Assembly: GCA_963966185.1 (NCBI GenBank)
Contig: CAWZYM010000307.1
Coordinates: 181,001 to 245,000, forward strand
DNA length: 64,000 bases
Direction: 5' to 3'
Origin: Rhabditoides inermis
Lineage: Eukaryota; Nematoda; Chromadorea; Rhabditida; Rhabditidae
Shown here: positions 36,716 to 47,091 of the stretch, in pieces
Layout of the letters: every line of letters begins with the position of its first letter
Position numbering within the stretch: position 1 is the first letter of the stretch
Notes under the pieces: generated by a model
Database searches by the model: none
Told to the model about the DNA's origin: nothing
What the model saw: the letters and a program-made list of their open reading frames with translations, nothing else
Position numbers and translations under genes: made by a program

Positions 36716-39144
36716 CTAGTGTTTGAGTTTGTATCCATTCGCAAGAAGGACCGCCGCCCACACATTGACAACAAGAAGTATGCATATCCCTGCGAATACA
36801 ATGACACCCCGGACGCGGTGAACCTGAAATACTGGAATATAAGGGGATTTCGTGTATTTTAATGCTCTAGAAATAAGTGGTTGTGAATCCTGCGGTAAAC
36901 AGTAAAAGTGGTGGATACTGGTAGAAAGAATACTGGTAGAAAAGGGCAAACAAGATAACAACTTACTCTCTTCTGGTTGAATTGATCGACGACGACATTC
37001 CAATCGATAACAACGAAGATTGCAGTGAGAAGGAGGGAAAGTACGAGTGGAGTCAGAGTCAAACACATCTGGAAGACATGTTATTGTAACAATAATAACA
37101 TGTACACATGTAACATGTTATTGGAACCTTTTCCAATTTTATTTCTTTATTTTACCTGCAGCGCTGGCTTGTTCCAAATAGAGAAATGCACAGCAGCAAC
37201 AGCGATGGTGGTGGCTAAAAAAGTTATGGAAATACGAACGGTTTTTAAAAAGTAGAAGTCGAAACACTCACTGGCTAGAATAAAAGAGAGTATTCCAATG
37301 AAGCGATGAATCCAGTTGAAAATCGGACGACGAGAGTTGCCAGCATCACATCTGAAAATACGAATCTCACGATCAATTCGATTCGTGCGGTATGGTGTTA
37401 TATTTGTATTGTTTTGATGTTTGATCTGCTCACCGTAGAGCGGAGAGGAATGGTTGAAGGAATGCGAGAAAGCATGAGAACACGCCGCACATTGTGTGAG
37501 TCTGAAATGGAACAAAAAACAAATACACAATTTATCAGTAAATTTGAATAAATCAAATAATAATGATTGCTTACCATAGTCCAGTACTTTGTGTCGGTGC
37601 CCCATCCGAGCCACGTCCACTTCTTGCTGATTCCGATGCACACCAGAGAAGCCACCATCAGAGACAGTCCGATCAGGTTGCACGCACGGTGCACCTGGAG
37701 AATCGGGTGAAATGAAAGGTTCAAGTTAGAAACTCACATGGAACCATATGAGTAGTCCCTGGGGCTTGTAGTCAGGCCAGGCTCCCCGCATGAAACGAGC
37801 AAAGAGGAAGGCGGATGGAATGAAGAACAGCCAAGCAAAACACATCAGGATCGCTGAAGAGACTTTTTCACACACCCTTCTCTTTTTTCTCTTTTCCACT
37901 TCCCTTCTTTTTTGTCTCTCTCCCTCTTCCTTTCTCCACCCACCGTGTGCCTTATTTAGCCTGTGTCTCCTGGCCACATCCGGATCTCCTCCCACTAGCT
38001 GAACCTTCATCAGATCCACCGCCTCGGAGATACTCGCATGTTTCGAATGCTGCTCCATCTCTGTAACATAACATTGCATGTTTCGACATTCCTGTTTTCC
38101 CTCACTATCCATTCCGGTCGGTCCAGTGATTAGAATGAGGTGGTATTTCTTGGTTGAGTTCCACTCGAATAGCTTGTTTGAGTTGACTGCGGCGTTCTGA
38201 AATTGAAATAGTTTGCAGTGAATCTGATGAGTTGTGTTTTGTGTTTTTACCTTGACTTTCTGTACGGCGGAGCAGTATAGCTGGCCATCCACTAACCGAG
38301 CTGTGGTGTTGAAGAGAACGGAATCGCGGAGCGCCTGAACGTTTTGTGGTTTTGTAACTATTATAGTTTTATGTCTAATCACTGAACAAACAGTGAACAC
38401 AGCTACACAACACTCGTGTAATACGAACCGGCTGTGCAAGCGTGTGAGAGAGTGTCATGGAAGGACCTTCCGCCGCCGAGAGAACGCTGCATTCCGTCAG
38501 TAGAGTGTCGCTCTACAAAGTATCGCATTGATGACATCTCACACCGTTACAGTTTCACAGTACATACAACATTAAACATACAACATTATCTATTTACATA
38601 TTATTACTCACCATTTCGGTGTTGCTCGACCATCCTACAGCCAAGTATGCAGCTTCTGCCAAGTTGTTTTCATTCTTCACATTACCGAATAGCTCCACTT
38701 CTATGTACTCATCGGAAAGAGGTCTGCAAAGTAGAATTAATAATAAAAAAGATCACGTACATCAAAAATCAAAATGGTATCAAATACAATACAATACTTT
38801 TTATGATATTATATTATCATCGACACAATGAGTTTTGTGTGATGTGCAAGTGCGCCTCCGATTCGTGCAGTTCGCACCTGTATGCCACTCCAATCGCGCA
38901 GTCATCCAATCTGTTGTAATCGCAAGTGTCATCAATGTAGCAGCTCTTGCTCACCCCACATCCACTTGCATCGAACACAGCCGAAGCAACAGAAGTCAGT
39001 GACAGTGAGACGCTCTGTAATAGGTAATAGGAATCACGTGGTGAATAACTTGAAAGGTTGATCACTTAGTACTTCTCAATAAATTGGATGTGATAAATGG
39101 CGGTACAACAATCATTTACTTACCAACAACACCAGCACCCGCAT
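36716..39144 (-). CDS. DOMON-cytochrome b561 membrane protein, paralogue 2
   Basis: Fourteen exons give about 432 residues: 39124-39144, 38878-39014, 38612-38723, 38429-38512, 38251-38334, 38106-38196, 37944-38060, 37738-37853, 37575-37694, 37434-37501, 37272-37351, 37156-37214, 36967-37068, 36716-36823. It has the same domains as paralogue 1: signal peptide (MRVLVLLSVSLSLTSVASA), a DOMON domain with AAYLAVGWSSNTEM, and a b561 membrane domain with histidines in WFHVHRA, THTMCGV, WIHR, AVHFSIW and VHRVRG. The exon encoding ILMCFAWLFFIPSAFLFAR is nearly identical in the two genes, while the DOMON half differs more; the membrane half is therefore under stronger constraint or was converted. A TATA-like box lies 75-80 bases before the ATG. 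Confidence 0.9.
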
Positions 39145-39190
39145 TGTCGTGTCGAGTCGTAAATCTACTTTGATGCGTTAGCACGGTAGC

Positions 39191-39235
39191 TTATCATTCT
39201 CATTCCTATTCGAGCAGTTATATAATTGCCTTATC
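39191..39235 (-). promoter_or_regulatory. candidate promoter of DOMON-b561 paralogue 2
   Basis: Minus-strand TATATAA at 39218-39224 with GATAA sites on both sides (39191-39195 and 39231-39235). Same arrangement as upstream of paralogue 1. Confidence 0.45.
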
Positions 39236-39323
39236 GCATGGGTCGTCTCGAAGACGGGCGATCTTCCGACAATGGGAATAGTGTTGATCTACCGGGATCA
39301 GAGACCAAATGACAGGAGCGATA

Positions 39324-39380
<57 letters not shown>

Positions 39381-40339
39381 GAGAGAGAGATGCTGATGTT
39401 TTTAAGAGCACAGGGGCGTTTACCGTTACCAAGGTTGATCGAAATTCACCTGAACCGTGAGCGTTACCACAACACTACAACGACATGTACTGTCGAACTC
39501 ATATCGACGAGATGCGCACGAAAATTGAATTCGACTTACCAAGTTTCGCACGGTAAGCGTGTAGGTAACGCAGAAACTCCGTTCTTACGCGTTTTATTTG
39601 ATTGTTTCGTGTTTATATGGATCAAACAATGTTTAATAGTCAAAACTAAGCGCCACTGTGCCTTTAAGCAATAATTGTTGCGATTTCATACTTCCGAATC
39701 AATTGTTCTTGCAGCACATTCATATGCAATTATACAAAGTTTTTTCTTATAAAAACATAAAAGGGTATTGAGATTGAGACATTGTTAATAGCGTAAGACT
39801 GAAGAGAGGATGCAGCTGTTCATCACATATCAAACTCCTTTCTCTCATGATATTTAATATTACATAGCTAGTCATATCTTAGAAACCCGAGCTGGTCTGA
39901 TGTGTGAACTGTGTGAAGCTTGATCGGAGACTGATAGCACCCTGTTTCGAGCGTGCGTTCTTGTAGCTTTGGCTGCGAACCTCCACTCCGACCACCCCTA
40001 TCTCTCCTTCCCCATTCTCCCCTTATCACACATTCATCCTTCAACTTTGGCCCGCCACGGCTCGTTGACGTCAGACCGACTAAAGCCCAAGAGATAACAG
40101 ACGACCGTATCCACTGATAAGCACACTCGCCGAATCGGTTGGGTGTGCGTAGTGCCTAGCATGGCAGCTGCCACATAAAGCCGTCTCGGTAGATTCACTG
40201 ATAGCTGTCACCTATATCATTATATCTCCGGATTGAGGCGGCGGGGAGCAGCGGAGAGGGTGACAGAAGAGAGTGGAGAAATCTGGACTGCGAGATTATA
40301 CTATCTGGTATGTCCACGGTCACGGGACCATGCAGTGCA
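39236..40339 (+). other. intergenic region between head-to-head paralogues 2 and 3
   Basis: About 1.1 kb. It contains a GA microsatellite (about 39323-39390), a stretch (39920-40100) similar to 36330-36560 and several GATA-type motifs, including ACTGATAAG at 40113-40121. No gene recognised. Confidence 0.45.
40113..40121 (+). promoter_or_regulatory. ACTGATAAG motif upstream of DOMON-b561 paralogue 3
   Basis: Matches the extended intestinal GATA site described in Caenorhabditis (ACTGATAAG). It lies 262 bases before the ATG; further GATA cores are at about 40091 and 40199. Function inferred. Confidence 0.4.
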
Positions 40340-40347
40340 TATAAAAG
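40340..40347 (+). promoter_or_regulatory. TATA box of DOMON-b561 paralogue 3
   Basis: TATAAAAG, a near-consensus TATA box, 36 bases before the ATG at 40383. No splice acceptor precedes this ATG, in contrast to the housekeeping genes of the window, so the mRNA probably starts at this promoter. Confidence 0.6.
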
Positions 40348-41116
40348 GAAATGAGTGACTCTATCGGTCAATTCGCTCTGCCATGCTCACGCTTTTTCTA
40401 TTGGTAAGTGGCAGGATTGGGCAGTCTCATAGAGGTCTTTCAGATTCTACCTCTGGTAGCAGCACAGTTTGATGCGTCAGACTGCGGAACGAACAAAGGT
40501 ATGCGATAATTTTTACAAGTGACTGTAATAATGTCACTCTATCTCTGCTTGAATTGAGTTGTTTGAGGTTGTTTCTTCGACTCGTCGTGTTTTCTGAATG
40601 ACCTCTCCAACTGCGTGGCGGGAATGTCGTTCAGTCATATCGATGACGAGTACATCAATGTCGAGATATTCGGATCGCTCAAGGTATGTACTTTCTCTCT
40701 CTCTCTCTCTCTCTTTTCTTTCTCTCAACTCCCTCTCTCTCTATATTTCTCTGCCAGGTCGGTGGCAAGGACCTCTCCAAGGCAGGCTATGTAGCTGTGG
40801 GATGGAGTAGTAACACTGAAATGGTGAGTGAGCTGTTACAGGACTCCAGAGAAACCGAGCATCGAATACTATGACACTCTAGTGCATTCCATTGATCATT
40901 ATATCAAACCATAGTTGAAGCAAGGAATGGAATGGTGTTGATGTTGCAGGGGGACACGCACCTCACCGAGTGTTCTCTGCTGGCGGGCGAAGCAGCCCCC
41001 TCTATCAAGCTGTCCTATAACACACCCGGCACATACAGTAGCGCCGTCCGCATTCCCGGAGAAAAGGTGGGACGAAACAAGGAATGGTGTGATAGATAGG
41101 GAGAGAGTCGGGGAAT

Positions 41117-41218
41117 CGGAGGTAGGACGTTTCCGCCACTTTCATTTCCACGCCTTCGGTGGCGACTGAAATGTCGCTGGCGACTGGAATAAAAGTGGCG
41201 GGAATGTCCTATCTCCGG
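41117..41218. repeat. foldback element in an intron of paralogue 3
   Basis: Arms of about 31 bases start CGGAGGTAGGAC on the left and end GTCCTATCTCCGG on the right, complementary with about five mismatches, around a core with direct repeats of TGGCGACTGG. It looks like a small non-autonomous DNA transposon. The paralogues lack it. Confidence 0.65.
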
Positions 41219-41416
41219 TGAATCATATTCCATTTCCTAGGCATTCCGTGACGTCATCCTCCAGAAGCCTATCGCCAAGCTGATCGACGGCCACTTTTAC
41301 TGCGCCGCTACACAGTTGGTGAAGGTAGGGCGAGAGTTAGAGACAGCACAAATGAATGAATGATGTTCAGAACACAAACAAGTACACGAATGCTTCGCTG
41401 TTCAACTGGGACGGGA

Positions 41417-41580
41417 GCGCCAAGTATCACCTCGCGCCAAGTATCACCTCGCGCCAAGCTGATCGACGGCCACTTTCGACGGCCTCAAGTAGCGCCAAGT
41501 ATCACCCCATAGGATCGACGGCCTCAAGTAGCGCCAAGTATCACCCCATAGGACAGCTTGATAGAGGGGGCTGCTTCGCC
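41417..41580 (+). repeat. rearranged junction between paralogue 3 and the array
   Basis: GCGCCAAGTATCACC occurs four times. A copy of exon 6 sequence (CAAGCTGATCGACGGCCACT, original at 41278-41297) is inserted once, and a 38-bp unit beginning TCGACGGCCTCAAGTAG is duplicated in tandem. From about 41547 to 41580 the sequence is the reverse complement of exon 5 (about 40985-41019). Immediately after this the array begins. Confidence 0.8.
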
Positions 41581-42360
41581 TATCTGATCACAGTCAGTCT
41601 CTTGTGAGACTTTTTTCAAAGTTCGAAACGTACACAACAAACTGGTAGGGTTGATCTGTTTTGATTTCACGAACCCGGAATAAAAAGTAATTGTGTATAT
41701 TGCGCAGCAGTCTCGCCCGCACCTGGCAAGGCACCAGTCAGAGAGAGTCGACTGTTTATGACCGGCCCCTCCTCTCGCGCACCGGACCATGTGCCACTCT
41801 GCTCTTCCCTTTCACTCACATTGATTGTGCTTGTGTTCTCGCCTTGCCCCGCTGTTGCGCGTACTCGTACTGCTTCCAAAATTTCATTTGTTAGTGAACA
41901 TCACTTTGAGTTGTTTATTTCTCTGTCTCTCACAATCTGTCTCTACTCTCTGCTCTTTCAGTTTTCATGCTCGCTCTCCACTCGCTATTTTTTGTCTTGC
42001 AGTTGCGGGCGCCCCCCAAGTCCGCTCACTCATTTTTGTTTCGCAATACACTGGTCACACAGTCTCCTGCCACTCGGCTCCTCCCCCACTCACTCACGCA
42101 CTCACTCACTCTGTTCTCGCCTCGCTGTTTTGCGCGAGCTGTTTTCAACTTCTCTGTTCTACTTCAAACATTTTTTTTACCGTACTCCAAAGTCCGTAAG
42201 GCTACAGTACTCTCAATAAAACAATAATCCGTCTACCTAAAACTGTTCGCTCATTTTCGCATCACAACGCTTCTGTCGCACACTTTCTTCTCAGTGAGCA
42301 TGTAGCTCTTCTCTTTCTCTCTATCTATCTATCTCTCTTTCTCTCTTTCTTTCTCTTTCT

Positions 42361-42456
<96 letters not shown>

Positions 42457-43645
42457 CTCACTCATCCCACTTTCTCAGAAAGAGAGACGCTCTTCAGTGC
42501 GAAGGTAGTGTCTTCTCTTCTTAGTTCATAGTTAGTTTATAGTTAGTCTCTCTCTCTCTTTCACCCCTTTTTCTCCTGCGTGCACCCTCATTACTCCCTC
42601 GTTTTGCCTCCGACACCTCTCCCTCATCATCGAAAAAGGTCCTACTTAGTCTGCTCTCTACTAGAGTGCGCGCCAGCACTCTATATATACTTTCGATCTT
42701 GAAATGGGACATGTGATCAAAGGGGACATCGTCCGCGCGCGCGTCGCGCCCTCTTTCGGCGGTCGCTGTCGCTCGCTCCAGGCAGCCACGTCTTCGCCCC
42801 TTCACCAGCACCTACTTCTATATCGAATCTCTACGCCCTGAAAGTTTCACGTCTCTATCTCTTTTCGCATTCTCGCAACGCCTCTCGCAAAATGGCTCCT
42901 TTTTTCGCGCGACCCTGTTTTGCGCGCTCTCCAACGCCTTTCACAGGCCGCGCAGCGAGACGGCGTTTGCGCTGGCGTGTAGAGCGCATTTGAATTAGTA
43001 ATTGACGCGAGGCTTGGCACCATTCCGGCTACTTTCGACTCCTGAAACAAGGACCTGAAAATGGGAAAAATTCTCGATGCGCCCAGTTGTCTCAACTATT
43101 TTGCAATCGCACTCTAACCGTCTGCCGTGCTCTCTCGCCTACCCCGCCGCAATGGAATAGAGGCGATTTCTCTCTCTGAGTCACTCTTCTGGCGCTCGCC
43201 GCGGGCGTATCTTTGCATTCCATGACACACAAATTGACGTGAGCCTTCTATTCACGTCATCTGACGTCCTCTCCAATTTTCAGCACGTTTTGCCGACTTT
43301 TGGCGACTTTACGCAGTAAAGGAGGCGGAATTGTCGTGTTTTCTCGACGGAATCAGATTCTCCGTGTCAGATTACCCCTATTCCAATAGAAACATTTTCA
43401 AATTTGACCTCTACACGCCGGCTGGCACGTCATCGCGGGGTACACGGCGCCGAGGTGAGACTATGGCGGCGGGCTTCAACCAGAGTGAGGCGGTCGCAGT
43501 GGGTCACAGGGTCAACCGATTGGAATGATCAATAGCTCTATCGATTCCTCTCGACAATCCGAGTCTCCCTATCCACTTTTTGTTTCATAATTTTGAGTTT
43601 CAGTACTCAATTTGAGGGTAACAGTTTCGTTCACTACAGTGATAA
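41581..43645 (+). repeat. array unit 1 (divergent, gene side)
   Basis: Full-length but with many substitutions against the later units. It lacks the 85-bp internal duplication and has a much longer, interrupted CT tract (about 42315-42451). Ends where similarity stops after TTCACTACAGTGAT. Confidence 0.85.
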
Positions 43646-44189
43646 AGAAAGTGAGGTTAAAAGTCTTTGTAGTCATCCAATCTTTTCAAATAAAAAATTA
43701 AATGATTCCTCTCGGCCGTCCGGATCTCACTTTCCTACTCATACCATATGAAATTCACTTTCAGTACTGAAAGTCTCTCTCTCTTTCTCACCATACCCCA
43801 TAGTCCGTGAGGCTACAGTACTATGCATCAAACAGCGCCGGTCGCACACGGCTCTCACTCACTCTCTTTTCTCTCTTCCTCTCCTTTTTTCGGACTCATA
43901 TGCACTCTCTCTGTCCTCCATTCCCTGAATGTTATTTCTCTACCGTCCTTCAATTGCGGGCACGCCACAAGTCCGCTCGCTCATTTTTGTTTCGCAATAC
44001 ACCGGTCACGCAGTCTCCTGCTTTTCGGCTCATTCCCCAATCATTCACTCACTCTGTTCTCGCCTCGCCTCGCTGTCTGTTTCCAACATTTCGGTTCTTA
44101 GTGAATATGAATTCAAGAATGATCTCTCTGTCTCTCTGCTCTCTCTGTGCTCTCTATTCTTACCGTGCTCACTCTATTCTCTGTTAGTC

Positions 44190-44220
<31 letters not shown>

Positions 44221-44489
44221 ATTTTTTACCTGCGTCGCTGTTTTGCGCAAGCTGTTTCCAACATTTCTCAGTGAATATGAGTTCGAGATTGATCTCTCTG
44301 TCTCTTTCTCTCTCTATTTTTTACTTGCGTCGCTGTTTTGCGCAAGCTGTTTCCAACATTTCTCAGTGAATATGAGTTCGAGATTGATCTCTCTGTCTCT
44401 TGCTCTCTCTTCTTACCGCGCTCACTGCTCACTCTACTTACTCTATTCTCTCTCATATCTATCTGTTTCGTTATTAGCGCGTTGGGCCC

Positions 44490-44555
<66 letters not shown>

Positions 44556-44815
44556 ATATCTCTCTCTCTCTCTCTCTTTCTTTTTTTTCTTTCTTTCTCT
44601 CTCAGTACTCTGTATCAAACAGCGCTCAGCAAAACATATCATTTTAGTGCATAGTTAGTCTCTTTTTCTCTTTTCTCTCTCTCTCTCTCTATCTCAGATC
44701 TTCTTAGTCCATAGGTAGTTGATAGTTTCTCTCTCTCTCTCTCTCACCCCTCTTTCTCCTGCGTGCACCCTTATTTTCCCTCACCATAGTTAGTGCATAG
44801 TTAGTCTTTCTTTCT

Positions 44816-44856
<41 letters not shown>

Positions 44857-46159
44857 AGATCTTCTTAGTTCATAGGTAGTTGATAGTTTCTCTCTCTCTC
44901 TCTCTTTCACCCCTCTTTCTCCTGCGTGCACCCTCATTTTCCCTCACCATAGTTAGTGCATAGTTAGTCTCTCTTTCTCTTTTCTCTCTCTCTCTCTCTC
45001 TCTCTCTATCTCAGATCTTCTTAGTTCATAGGTAGTTGATAGTTTCTCTCTCTCTCTCTTTCACCCCTCTTTCTTCTGCGTGCACCCTCATTACTCCCTC
45101 GTTTTGCCTCCGACACCTCTCCCTCATCCTCGAAAAAGGTCCGTCTTAGTCAGTAGCTAGTCTGCTCTCTACTAGAGTGCGCGCCAGCACTCTATATATA
45201 CTTTCGATCTTGAAATGGGACATGTGATCAAAGGGGACATCGTCCGCGCGCGCGTCGCGCCCTCTTTCGGCGGTCGCTGTCGCTCGCTCCAGGCAGCCAC
45301 GTCTTCGCCCCTTCACCAGCACCTACTTCTATATCGAATCTCTACGTCCTGAAAGTTTCACGTCTCTATCTCTTTTCTCGTTCTCGCAAAGCCTCTCGCA
45401 AAATGGCTTCTTTTTTCGCGCGACCGCGTTTTGCGCGCTCCCCAGCACCTTTCACAGGCCGCGCAGCGAGACGGCGTTTGCGCTGGCGTGTAGAGCGCAT
45501 TTGAATTAGTATTGGACGCGAGGGTTGGCACCATTCCGGCTACTTTTGACTCCTGAAACAAGGACCTGAAAATGGGAAAAATTCTCGATGCGCCCAGTTG
45601 TCTCAACTATTTTGCAATCGCACTCTAACCGTCTGCCGTGCTCTCTCGCCTACCCCGCCGCGATTGAATAGAGGCGATTTCTCTCTCCGAGTCACTCTTC
45701 TGGCGCTCGCCGCGGGCGTATCTTTGCGTTTCATGACATGAAATTTGACATGCACCTTCTACTCACGTCATCTGACGTCTCCTCCAATTTTCAGCGCATT
45801 TCGCCGACATTTGGCGACTTTACGCAGTAAAGGAGGCAGAATTGTCGTGTTTTCTCGACGGAATCAGATTCTCCGTGTCAGATTACCCCTATTCCAATAG
45901 AAACATTTTCAAATTTGACCTCTACACGCCGGCTGGCACGCCATCGCGGGGTACACGGCGCCGAGGTGAGACTATGGCGGCGGGCTTCAAACAGAGTGAG
46001 GCGGTCGCAGTGGGTCACAGGGTCAACCGATTGGGGTGATCAATAGCTCTATCGATTCCTCTCGGCAATCCGAGTCTCCCTATCCACTTCTTGTATCCTT
46101 ATTTTGAGTTTCAGTACTCAATTTGAAGGTCACAATTTCGTTCACTACAGTGATGTATC
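43646..46159 (+). repeat. array unit 1b (degenerate, composite)
   Basis: The first 1.5 kb is an old, partial copy with AT-rich and CT-rich insertions, a 93-bp direct repeat around GCGCAAGCTGTTTCCAACAT (44239-44404) and three tandem copies of a roughly 165-bp piece containing CAGATCTTCTTAGTTCATAG (about 44690-45075). From about 45075 it becomes equal to the regular units. Confidence 0.8.
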
Positions 46160-47031
46160 TATCTGATCACAGTCAGTCTCTTGTGAGACTTTTTTTAAAG
46201 TTCGAAACGTACACAACAAACTGGTAGGGTTGATCTGTTTTGATTTCACGAACCCGGAATAAAAAGTAATTGTGTATATCGCGCAGCAGTCTCGCCCGCC
46301 CCTGGCAAGGCACCAGTCAGAGAGAGTCGACTGTTTATGACCGGCCCCTCCTCTCGCGCACCGGACCATGTGCCACTCTGCTCTTCCCTTTCACTCTCAT
46401 TGATTGTGCTTGCGTTCTCGCCTCGCCTCGCTGTTGCGCGTACTCGTACTGTTTCCAAAACATCATTTGTTAGTGAACATCACTTTGAGTTGTTTCTTTC
46501 TCTGTCTCTCACAGTCTGTCTCTACTCTCTGCTCTTTCAGTTTTCTTTCTCGCTCTCCAATCGGTATTTTTTTTGTCTTGCAGTTGCGGGCGCGCCCCAA
46601 GTCCGCTCACTCATTTTTGTTTCGCAATACACTGGTCACACAGTCTCCTGGCTTTTTTTTTCTTGCAGTTGCAGGCGCGCCCCAAGTCCGCTGGCTCACT
46701 TTTGTTTCGCAACACTCCGGTCACACAGTCTCCTGCCACTCGGCTCCTCCCCCACTCACTCACTCACTCTGTTCTCGCCTCGCCTCGCGGTTTTGCGCGA
46801 GCTGTTTTCAACTTCTCTGTTCTACTTCAAACATTTTTATACCGTACTCCAAAGTCCGTACGGTTACAGTACTCTCAATAAAACAATAATCCGTCTACCT
46901 AAAACTGTTCGCTCATTTTCGCATCACAACTCTTTCTCTGCCTCTCACTCATCTCTCTTTCTCAGAAAGAGAGACGCTCTTCAGTGCGAAGGTAGTGTCT
47001 TCTCTTCTTAGTTCATAGTTAGTTGATAGTT

Positions 47032-47091
<60 letters not shown>

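Larger units (their letters stand above)
40383..41607 (+). pseudogene. DOMON-b561 paralogue 3, truncated at the tandem array
   Basis: Seven exons are recognisable: 40383-40403, 40444-40498, 40568-40683, 40758-40823, 40950-41066, 41241-41324 and 41371 onward. They encode a signal peptide (MLTLFLLILPLVAA) and a DOMON domain with AGYVAVGWSSNTEM, GEAAPSIKLSYNTPG and ALFNWD-like end SLFNWDGSAKYHL. At the point where the paralogues go on to the b561 domain, the reading frame runs into small duplications (41417-41553) and an inverted copy of this gene's own exon 5, then stops at 41605-41607. The whole cytochrome b561 half is missing. The first six exons are intact with good splice sites and a TATA box, so a secreted DOMON-only protein of about 270 residues could still be made. 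Confidence 0.82.
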
